The notes beneath the pieces are model-generated. The model searched no databases. It was not told the origin of the DNA and was given only the letters and a program-made list of their open reading frames with translations. From Halomonas sp. KG2 (GTDB taxonomy: Bacteria > Pseudomonadota > Gammaproteobacteria > Pseudomonadales > Halomonadaceae), in assembly GCA_030440445.1 (NCBI GenBank), contig CP098528.1:930001-994000 (forward strand): a stretch of DNA of 64,000 nt, given 5' to 3'. This document shows positions 46,799-58,700 of the stretch, one piece after another. Every line of letters starts with the position of its first letter. The stretch's first letter is position 1. A program made the translations under genes and the position numbers.

Positions 46799-49700
46799 GT
46801 AACATCGATACCCATCGTATTGCGGAACGCTTTTCTGGATTGTCGGCCGAGCAGCGCCGTGTGGTTTACGACAAAATTCGTACTCAAGGGCTGGGGATTG
46901 GCCAGTTCCCAATTCTTTCTCGCCCTTCATCACAACAGAAAAATTGCTCGCCCTCTTATGCCCAGCTTCGCCAGTGGTTTCTCTGGCGCATGGATCCTCA
47001 GAGCAGCGCTTACCATATCACTGGCGCTCTAACCCTTAAGGGTTCGCTCGATTCTGAAGCATTGCGGGGTAGCTTCGCAGCCTTGGTGGCACGCCATGAT
47101 TCATTGCGTACCCTGTTCCGTGAAGATGGCGAAGGAGGGGCGACGCAAGAGGTACAAGATGAGAGCGACTTCGCATTGCACGAGGTTGATCTAAGCCCTA
47201 TGCCGTTGCATGAGCGTGAAGTAGCGATAGAGAATCAAGTTACACAGCTCTGCGATGCTCCCTTCGATCTAGAGCAGGGGCCGCTGTTGCGGGTGGGGCT
47301 ATTGCGTTTAGCTAAAGAGGAGCACCTGCTGGTGGTGGTGATGCACCACATTGTCTCTGATGGTTGGTCGATACAGTTGATCATCGATGAATTTGCTGCC
47401 GACTACTGCGCTCGTGTGATGGGTGAGGTTTGGCAACCAACATCCTTACCGATTCAGTACGCCGATTATTCAGTATGGCAGCGTCAATGGATGGAAGCGG
47501 GTGAGAAGGAACGCCAGCTTGCCTACTGGCAGCAGGAGCTGGGTGACGAACATCCGGTACTGCAACTGCCAACTGATCGGCCCCGTCGCAACGATGGGCA
47601 TTATCACGCTGCACGCCACCAAATGGTGCTCCCAGAATCACTGATTAGCGGGCTCCGCCAGCTAACCCAGGCGCAGGGTGCCACTCTGTTCATTACGCTA
47701 CTGACAGGTTTCCAAGCGCTGCTGTATCGCTATACTGGGCAGGAAGATATTCGGGTCGGTGTACCGATCGCCAACCGCCACCGAACGGAAACCCAGGGAG
47801 TGGTGGGCCTCTTCGTCAATACACAGGTACTGCGCAACCAGTTGAATGGTCGCCAGAGCTTGGTTGAGGCGTTGGAACAGGGTAAACGCGCAGCGCTGGG
47901 CGCACAGGAGCACCAGGATCTACCCTTCGAACAGTTAGTTGAGGCACTGCAGCCGGAGCGTAGTCTGAGCCACACACCGCTGTTCCAGGTGATGTTCAGT
48001 CACCAACGGCAGGATCATGGCGCGCTGCAGACGCTACCAGGATTGGAACTGAGCAGTTGGCCACTAGAGAAGAAGGAGGCGCAGTTCGAGCTAACGCTTG
48101 ATGTGGTGGAGCGTGCGGATGGCTACCTGGAGACAAACTTCGTTTACGCTGAAGAATTGTTCGACTCAACTACAATTGAACGCCTAGCGCAGCACTATGT
48201 CGCCGTTCTAGAGGCTCTGACAGAGATTCCAGAACGAGCACTAGGCGATATTGATTTGCTTGATAAAGGCGGTCATCTTCAATTACAGGCATGGGGAGTA
48301 AACCCTCAGTATTACTCCGATGTTCCGCCTATCCATCACCTGATCGAGCGCCAAGCGGCAGCAACCCCAGAGGCCACGGCACTAATCTTCGCTGAGCAGC
48401 GCCTCAGCTACGCCGAACTTAATGCCCACGCCAATCGTTTGGCCCACTATCTGATTGGTTTGGGCGTAAAACCCGAGACTCGAGTGGGCATCGCCATGGA
48501 GCGTTCTGTTGAAATGGTGGTGGGGCTGCTGGGGATTCTTAAGGCTGGCGGTGCCTATGTGCCGCTGGATCCTGATTACCCCGCCGAACGGCTAGCTTAT
48601 ATTGCCGAAGACAGCGGCATCGAACTACTTCTGACTCAACAGTTTCTCCGCGATATTTTGCCGGTGTTGGAAAACCAGAGTGTCATTGAGCTGGATCAGT
48701 TGGATGTTACGCATCACGCTTCGACAAACCCATCGGTGGAACTGCATGGCGAACATCTCGCTTATGTAATTTATACCTCGGGTTCCACAGGGCGCCCTAA
48801 AGGTGCAGCCATCCGTCACAATGCTTTAACCAACTGTATGCTCTGGATGCAGGAGGCCTATCAAATCACCGATGCGGATGCCGTACTGCACAAGGCTCCC
48901 TTCGGTTTCGATGTGTCGGTGTGGGAGATTTTCTGGCCGCTGAGTGTCGGAGCACGTTTAGTGGTCGCCCAGCCAGGGGATCATCGCGATCCCGAGCGCA
49001 TCATTGCACTGATCCAGAAGCATGGGGTCACCACGCTCAATTTTGTGCCTTCAATGTTAAAAGCCTTCCTGGCCTACCCCGATATTAAGACCAAAACTCG
49101 CCTCAAACATATTATGTGCGGTGGTGAGGCCGTTCCAGCGGCGTTGCAGCAAGATGTGGCTGAGTGCCTTGATGGCGCCAACCTGCATGACCTGTATGGC
49201 CCAACCGAAACCACGATTCATGTCACGCACTGGTGGTGTCGTGGTGACGCTCAACGCCAGATACCTATTGGTCGGCCCATCAGCGGCACCCGCACTTATG
49301 TCTTAGACAGCGAGCTCAACCTAGTGCCGCAGGGTATAGAGGGTGAGCTTTACCTGGGCGGCGTAAGTCTGGCTCGTGGGTATCTAAACCGGAGTGATTT
49401 AACTGCGGATCGTTTTGTTGCCGATCCGTTTACAGCGGGAGAACGTCTCTATCGTACAGGCGACTTGGTGCGCTGGCGGGAGGATGGTCAGCTCGAGTAC
49501 TTGGGGCGTCTTGATCACCAAGTGAAAATCCGCGGCCTACGTATTGAATTAGGCGAGATTGAAGCTGAATTGCTCGTTCAGCCAGAGGTGCGCGAGGCCG
49601 TAGTGGTAGCCCAGGAAGTCCCTGGTAGCTCCAGGTTGGTGGCGTATGTGGTTCCTCAAACCGGCATCGAGCTCGACACTAGCTCACTACGTGAAGCGCT

Positions 49701-52700
49701 GGGCCAGAAGCTGCCGGACTATATGGTGCCCGGACTCGTGGTTACGCTTGATGCGCTGCCGCTGAATGCCAACGGCAAGGTGGATCGCAAAGCGCTGCCC
49801 GAGCCAGAGTTCGTCGGCGTCTCACAGTACGAACCACCCCAAGGTGAGGTGGAAGAGACTCTGGCAAAAAACTGGTCCGAAGTACTTGGCGTCCAACGGG
49901 TGGGCCGTCACGACAACTTCTTTGAGTTAGGTGGCCATTCGCTTTTGGTGACCCAACTGGTTGCCCGCGTCCGTAGAGAGCAGAGTGTCGAGTTGCCTGT
50001 GCGTAGTGTTTTTGACACGCCGATATTGAAAGATCTTGCTACTTATCTGGAGAAGCTGGAAACACTAGAGGATGAGCATAGTCTAAGCAATCTTGACCTG
50101 AGTTTGGCTCCGCAGTCCTTTGCACAGCAGCGTCTCTGGTTTTTACATCAGCTTGAGCCAAGCTCTACGGCGTATCATTTACCGGGCATGTTGCGCTTAA
50201 AAGGAGCGTTGGATGAGCAAGCGCTCCAGCGGGCTTTCGATGGATTGGCTAGCCGGCATGCAATATTACGAACGCGTTTGTTGCCTCCTCCCGAGGGCAA
50301 AACAGTACCTCAGCAGGTAGTAGATGCCCCCGCGCCGATTAACATCGAACGAACTGATCTGAATGAGTCCGGTGATCTAGAAAAAGCCTTGAGTGTTCAC
50401 GCCCAGGAGTTCATGGGGCGGCCCTTCCTTCTATCGGAGGAGTGCTTATGGCGCGCAGGCTTAGTGCGGGTGAGTGAAAAGGAATGGCGGCTATTGATTT
50501 GCATGCATCATGCTATTTCTGATGGCTTGTCCGTATCAGTCTTGCTGAGAGATTTCTCCGTCTTGTATGAGGCAATTTGTCGGGGTGAAGAGCCGATACT
50601 AGATGCACTGCCGGTTCAATATACGGATTTTGCTGTCTGGCAACGGCAATGGTTATCCGGAGGAGAAGGCGAGCGGCAACTGAATTACTGGCGTCATCAG
50701 TTGGGGCATGAGCATCCGGTGCTGGAATTACCGGCGGATAGGCCGCGGCCAGCGCGCCAAAGTTTTCTGGGTGCTTACCATCGCTTTACCCTGACTGAGC
50801 CCTTGTCAAAGCAGGTGCATGCGCTGGCGGCTGCCTATAACGCAACACCTTTCATGGTCTTACTGGCCACCTACAATGTACTGTTGCATCGTCTTAGTGG
50901 TCAGAACGACCTGCGAGTGGGTGTGCCCATCGCCGGGCGTAACCGCCATGAAACTGAGAACTTGATTGGTTTCTTCGTCAACACCCAAGTGCTACGTTGC
51001 GAGATTGATACTGCCTCGCACTTTGATCGGGTGCTAGAGTCCGTTCGTGAGGCTGCCATCGATGCTCAGGCTCATCAGGATCTGCCGTTCGAACAACTGG
51101 TGGAGGTGTTGCAACCTGAGCGTAGCCTCAGTCACAACCCATTGTTCCAAGTGCTCTACGATCATCAACGTCGTGGCGATGGCCATCAGATACACCTGCC
51201 TGGACTGGAAACAGAGACGCTTGAGATCGAAGGAGGAACAACCCAATTCGATTTGGCACTCAACACCCAAGAAGACGGTGATGGTGTGTTGTTGGGCAGT
51301 TGGAACTATGCCACTGACCTATTCGATGTCGAGACCATCAAGCACTTTCACTGCCAGTTCGAGTGTTTGCTAGAGCAAGTTGTGGCGTCTCCAGAAAGTG
51401 TCATTGGCGATTACGATCTGCTTGACGAGAATCAGCGCCAGCAATTGAAAGCTTGGAACCATACCACCCTGGATTATGGCCAACCGCGGCCAGTGCACCG
51501 TCTGTTCGAGCGGCAGGCAATGCTCCATCCGGGACGAGAAGCCCTAATCTTTGGTGAGCAGCGTCTAAGCTATTCCGAACTGGATCGGGCAGCGAACCGG
51601 CTCGCCCATTACCTGCTGGCGCAGGGGATGAGTAGCCAAACGCTTGTGGGGCTAGCTGTCGAGCGTTCCGTCGAGATGGTGGTGGCTTTGTATGCAATGC
51701 ATAAGGCGGGTACCGCCTATGTCCCTATCGACCCCGATCATCCTCAAGCCCGACAGCAGCAGGTACTGGGCGATGCTGATGTGACACTATTGCTGACACA
51801 TGATGCTGTAGTGGGTCGACTATCCCCTGATCATGGTTTGGCTATCGTTAATTTGGATCGACTTGACCTTTCTTGCCAGCCGACAACGGTACCTAATATC
51901 CCGTTGTCTCCTAAGCAGCGCGCTTATGTGATCTATACTTCCGGTTCCACTGGCAAGCCGAAAGGGGTGGCGAACACCCATGAGGCTTTATACAACCGCC
52001 TTCAGTGGATGCAATCCGCCTACCAGCTTGAAGAAGGCGACAGCGTACTGCAGAAAACCCCTTACAGTTTCGATGTGTCAGTGTGGGAGTTCTTCTGGCC
52101 ACTGATGGTAGGAGCGCGCTTGGTTGTTGCCCAGCCTGGTGATCATCATGATCCGCAGAGAATGGTGAAATTAATCCGCAAGGAATCAGTGACCACGCTC
52201 CACTTCGTACCGTCGATGCTAACGGCATTCCTAGCACAGGAAGATCTGTCTGGCTGTGATTCGCTACGCCGTATTGTCTGCAGCGGCGAGGCTCTCCCAA
52301 AAGACGTACAGGATCGAGCACTAGAACGTTTGCCACAAGCGAGGATTTACAACCTTTATGGTCCGACTGAGGCGGCTATCGATGTCACCCACTGGACCTG
52401 CTGTCAGGATGAGCGCACTACCGTGCCAATCGGTCGCCCCATCGGCAACCTTCAGATCCACATTCTGGACAGTCGGTTAACTCCTCAACCCATAGGTATA
52501 CCTGGTGAGCTTTACATCGGTGGTGCGGGGCTGGCAGAGGGGTATCACGGACGACCGGATCTGACGGCAGAGCATTTCATTCCGAGTCCCTTTGCCGTGG
52601 GGCAGCGTCTTTATCGTAGTGGGGATCTGGCACGCTGGTGTCGTGACGGCACTCTTGAGTATCTGGGACGACTGGATCACCAGATCAAGCTACGGGGCCT

Positions 52701-55700
52701 CCGAATAGAGCTGGGAGAGATAGAGGCAGTGATGCGAACCAGGCCCGACGTCGATGAGGCCGCAGTTACGACACACCATGGGCAACTGGTTGGTTACGTA
52801 CAAGGTTCAGACGTGGATATTGAGGCCCTGCAAGCTGAACTCAGACACTACCTACCAGAATATATGGTACCGACTCATATCGTCACGTTAGAGACATTTC
52901 CGCTGTCGGCTAACGGCAAGCTGGATCGCAAGGCCCTACCTTCCCCGGCAATGAAAGGGGCTGATTACGAGGTGCCGCAAACGCAGACCGAACGTCAGCT
53001 CGCCGAACTATGGCAGGAGGTGTTGGAAGTTGAACGGGTCGGGCGTCGTGACAACTTCTTCAGTCTTGGTGGCCACTCTCTGCTCGGGGTACATTTGGTT
53101 CATCGTATTCAGAAGGTCTTGAAGAAGACCTTGCCTTTGAACGTACTGTTCGAGTCAGCAACTTTGGCGGCATTAGCCGCGATGCTGGAGCGAGTGCCGG
53201 TGGAGGAAACTCCTGCCTTGCAACCTGCTGTACGCGGCCAACTGGCGCCTCAGTCCTTTGCGCAACAGCGCCTGTGGTTCCTGGCGCAATTGGAACCAGA
53301 GAGTTGTGCCTACCATCTGCCTTCCGGCATGAGGCTGCAGGGAGACTTGGATGAAGAGGCCCTGATTGCGGCGTTCGAGAAGATGATCGTGCGGCATGAA
53401 TCCCTGCGCACCTGTTTCTGCCATGGCGAGGACGGGAATCCGCAGCAGTGGGTACTGCAGACGACAGACGTGCCCATCGAGCGGCATGATCTCCGCTTCC
53501 TTGCTAGTGATGTGGAGGCCGCCGTTGAAACGCTGCTCCGGGATGTCAGTCGGCGCCCTTTCGATCTGGAAGCCGTACCGCCTTGGCGGGGGGCCTTGGT
53601 TCAGGTGGGCGAGCGTGAATGGTGTCTGCTGATATGCATGCATCATATCATCTCCGATGGCTGGTCAATGCAGGTGCTGCTGGAGGAACTGGTCGCGTTC
53701 TATCGCAGCGAATCGCTCGGGGAGCTAGAGCAAGCCGAACCCTTGGTGACCCAGTATGCCGACTATGCCATCTGGCAGCGGGAACAGTTATCGGGTGCAG
53801 AATTGGAACGTCAATTGGCCTGGTGGAAGGCACAGCTAGGCGATGAGCATCCCCCCCTGGATCTGCCTGCCGATCGCTCGCGCCCGGCCCAGCGGTATGG
53901 CAGTGGGGCCCAGCATACCTTCAACTTTCCCCCAGAACTGGTCGATCAACTGCGCCAATCAGCCAGGGATCAGCAGGCATCCCTGTTTATGCTGATCCTG
54001 ACCGGCTTCGCAGCCCTGTTACATCGCCTCAGTGGCCAGCGAGACTTGCGCATCGGGGTTCCCGTGGCTGGGCGTCATCAGCCTGGCACCGAGGGGATAA
54101 TCGGTTTTTTTGTCAATACTCTGGTACTGCGCGCAGAGACCGAGCCTGGTGACCGGATCAGCGATCTGCTGGCCCATGTGTGCAAGCGTACCCGTGAAGT
54201 GCATGCGCACGCTGACCTACCGTTCGAGCAGTTGGTGGAGGCCTTACAGCCCGAACGTAGCCTTAGCCATAACCCGCTGTTCCAGGTGGGCTACAACCAT
54301 CAGGTCTTCGACCATCGTCCGTTGGATCGAATGGGTAGCGTGTGTTGCGAGCCATTGGCTGCACCCGTGGAGAATGCCCATTTTGATCTGGTGCTGGGGA
54401 CTCAGGAAGATGAGAACGGTCGCATTACAGGCCATCTAAACTATGCGACTGATATCTTCAATTCAGATACTGTCGTGCGGATGGCTGATCAATTGTTGTT
54501 GTTGTTAAAGGCCTTGGCCGAGTGCCCGCAACGGTTGTTGTGCGATATAGATTTGCTGAGTGACCGAGAGCACGGCCAGTTACAACAATGGGGGGTAAAC
54601 GAAGAATGCCACTCGCAAGACGAACCGATGCACTGCCTGATCGAGCGCCAGGCAGCGGCGAAGCCCAAGGCCACGGCACTCATCTTCGATGATCGACAGA
54701 TTACCTATGCTGAACTCAATGGCCGCGCCAACCAGGTGGCCCACTATCTGATCGGGCTAGGCGTAAAACCTGAGACGCGGGTGGGCATTGCCATGGAGCG
54801 TTCTGTTGAAATGGTGGTGGGGCTGCTGGCGATTCTCAAGGCGGGTGGCGCCTATGTTCCGCTGGATCCCGAGTATCCTTCAGAGCGGCTGGCCTTCATC
54901 GCCGACGATAGTGGCATCGAGTTGCTGTTGACCCAGCACCACTTGCGCGAGTCACTGCCAGTAGCGGATAACCTAAGCATTGTTGAGCTGGATCGGCTGG
55001 ACGTTGCGCATCACGCTGCTACCAATCCAGCGGTGGCGCTGCACGGCGAGCACCTCGCCTACGTGATTTACACCTCGGGTTCTACCGGGCGGCCCAAGGG
55101 CGCTGCCATTCGCCATGATGCCTTGACCAACTGCATGGTCTGGATGCAGGAGACCTATCAACTCACCGATACCGATGCCGTACTGCACAAGGCGCCGTTC
55201 GGGTTCGATGTGTCGGTATGGGAGATTTTCTGGCCGCTGAGTGTTGGGGTTCGCCTAGTAGTTGCTCAGCCAGGCGATCATCGGGATCCTGAGCGCATCA
55301 TCGAGCTGATCCAGCGGCACGGGGTCACCACGATCAATTTTGTGCCTTCAATGTTAAAGGCTTTCCTGGCCTACCCTGATGTTAAAGCCAAAACTCGTCT
55401 AAAGCATATTATGTGCGGTGGAGAGGCCGTTCCAGCGGCGCTGCAGCAAGATGTGGCAGAGTGCCTTGATGGTGCCAACCTACATGATCTCTATGGCCCC
55501 ACCGAAACTACCATTCATGTTACTCACTGGTGGTGCCGTGATGACGCTCAGCGCCAGATACCTATTGGGCGGCCCATCAGCGGCACCTGCACCTATGTAT
55601 TAGATGCAGAGCTCAACCTAGTGCCACAGGGCGTAGCGGGAGAGTTGTACCTGGGCGGGGTAAGCCTGGCCCGTGGGTATCTAAACCGGAGTGATTTAAC

Positions 55701-58700
55701 GGCGGATCGTTTTGTTGCCGATCCTTTTGCACAGGGCGAACGGCTCTACCGCACCGGCGATCTGGTTCGTTGGCGGGAGGATGGTCAACTTGAGTACCTG
55801 GGGCGTCTCGACCATCAAGTAAAAATACGTGGCCTGCGTATCGAACTGGGGGAGGTCGAAACCGAGCTATTGGCTCAACCGAAGGTTCGTGAAGCGATAG
55901 TGGTAGCTCAAGAAGGGGCTGGCGGCTCTAGGTTAGTCGCTTATGTGGTTCCCCAGGCAGGCACTCAACTCGACACCAGCTCTCTACGTGCAGCGCTGGG
56001 TCAAAAACTACCGGATTATATGGTGCCGGGAGTCGTGGTCACGCTCGAGGCGCTGCCGTTGAATGCCAATGGCAAGGTAGACCGCAAGGCACTACCCGAG
56101 CCGGACTTAGCCAGTGGATCGCAGTACGAGGCCCCACGGGGGGAGGCAGAAGAAAATCTAGCGGAGATCTGGTCTGAAGTATTGGGCGTGGAACAGGTGG
56201 GGCGCTATGACAACTTCTTTGAGTTGGGTGGCCATTCGCTATTGGCTCTAAAAGTACTGGAACAAATGCGGGATCGCGGACTGACGGCACAGGTACGCAC
56301 CCTGTTCCAACATCCGGAATTAGCAGCTTTTGCTCAAGCGTTGGCACAAGCGCCCGAGCAAGCTGAGATCATCATCCCGCCCAATCTGATTCCTTACGAT
56401 TGCCAGGCGCTGCGGCCTGAGATGCTGACGCTAATTGATCTCAATGCTGAGGAGATTAGAGTGGTTGAAGCGGCAGTGCCCGGTGGTGCTGCCAACATCC
56501 AGGACATCTACCCACTGGCGTCGCTGCAGGAGGGTATCCTTTTCCATCACCGGCTGCAGGAGAAAGGCGATGCCTATGTGACTCCCCGCTTGCTCGGTTT
56601 TGATAACCGAGAACGGTTGGAGGCGTTTATTGCCAGCTTTAACCAGCTCATTGCCCGCCACGACATACTGCGTACTGCGGTGCTCTGGGAAAGGATCCGC
56701 GAACCGGTACAGGTGGTCTGCCGTTATGCAGTGCTGGAGATCGAATGGTCAGCGGTGCCGGATGAAGCAACTGGTCGTGTAGCCGAATGGTTATATACCC
56801 AGACAGATCCTGAGCATCATCGCATTGATGTGCGTAGGGCGCCTATGCTGCGGGCAGTGGCTGCATACGATGCTGAGCAAGGTCGCTGGTTACTGCAGTT
56901 GCCTAGCCACCACTTGGTAATGGATCACACCACCCTTGAGCTGCTGGTGGAAGAAATTGCTCTGCTCCAGCAAGGTCGTGTGGATGCGTTGCCCGACCCA
57001 ATCCCATTCCGTAACTTTGTGGCGCAAGCGAGGCTTGGGGTAAGCCCAGAAGAACATGAAGCCTTCTTCCGCGAACGATTGAGTGATATAGAAGAACCCA
57101 CGGCGCCATTCGGGTTACTGGAGGTACGTGGTGATGGCAGTGATATTGAGGAAGTGCGCCTGCCGCTAGAGGATGGGTTAGCTCAGCAGGTGCGGCAACA
57201 GGCGCAGCGCCATGGTGTGAGCACGGCCAGCCTGTTCCACTTAGCCTGGGCCTTGGTGCTGAGTAAAACCACCGGGCATGACGACGTGGTGTTCGGAACC
57301 GTGCTGTTCGGGCGTATGCAGGGTATCGACGGTGCCGAACGGGCGCTGGGGATGTTTATTAATACGCTCCCTGTTCGCATCCAAATGAGTTCTCAGCGTG
57401 TTGATAAATGCCTGCGCCACACCCACGATGCTCTGTCAGAGCTAATGCATCACGAGCATGCCAGCCTTGGGCTGGCACAGCGATGCAGTGGGCTGCCTGG
57501 AGGAATGCCACTATTTACGAGCCTGTTGAATTATCGTTATAACGCGCCTCAGACAAATAGTAGGTTCATTGATGCATGGAAAGGTATGGAGTCTCTGGGG
57601 GGCCAGGAGCGTACTAATTACCCCATTGGTATGGCGGTAGATGATCTGGGGGAGGGTTTCCAGCTAGTGGGCCAGGTTAGCCGCAAGCTCGGGGCGCAGC
57701 GGCTATGTGAGTACCTGAGAGCGGCCGTTGCCGACATCGTGGAAAGCCTGCAAACAGCACCGCAGCGAGCGGTGAGCGATATCAGCCTGCTAGGAAAAAA
57801 CGAACGGCAATTGATGAGCGATTGGGGTGTAAACACCCAACGGTATTCCGACGCTCCGCCAATCCATCACCTGATTGAGAACTACGCGGCTGCAACTCCA
57901 GAGGCCACGGCACTGATTTTCGCTGAGCAGCATCTCAGCTACGCTGAACTTAATGCCCGTGCCAATCGCTTGGCCCATTATCTGATCGGGCTAGGCGTAA
58001 AACCTGAGACGCGGGTGGGCATTGCCATGGAGCGTTCTGTTGAAATGGTGGTGGGGCTGCTGGCGATTCTCAAGGCGGGTGGCGCCTATGTTCCGCTGGA
58101 TCCCGAGTATCCTTCAGAGCGGCTGGCCTTCATCGCCGACGATAGTGGCATCGAGTTGCTGTTGACCCAGCACCACTTGCGCGAGTCACTGCCAGTAGCG
58201 GATAACCTAAGCATTGTTGAGCTGGATCGGCTGGACGTTGCGCATCACGCTGCTACCAATCCAGCGGTGGCGCTGCACGGCGAGCACCTCGCCTACGTGA
58301 TTTACACCTCGGGTTCTACCGGGCGGCCCAAGGGCGCTGCCATTCGCCATGATGCCTTGACCAACTGCATGGTCTGGATGCAGGAGACCTATCAACTCAC
58401 CGATACCGATGCCGTACTGCACAAGGCGCCGTTCGGGTTCGATGTGTCGGTATGGGAGATTTTCTGGCCGCTGAGTGTTGGGGTTCGCCTAGTAGTTGCT
58501 CAGCCAGGCGATCATCGGGATCCTGAGCGCATCATCGAGCTGATCCAGCGGCACGGGGTCACCACGATCAATTTTGTGCCTTCAATGTTAAAGGCTTTCC
58601 TGGCCTACCCTGATGTTAAAGCCAAAACTCGTCTAAAGCATATTATGTGCGGTGGAGAGGCCGTTCCAGCGGCGCTGCAGCAAGATGTGGCAGAGTGCCT

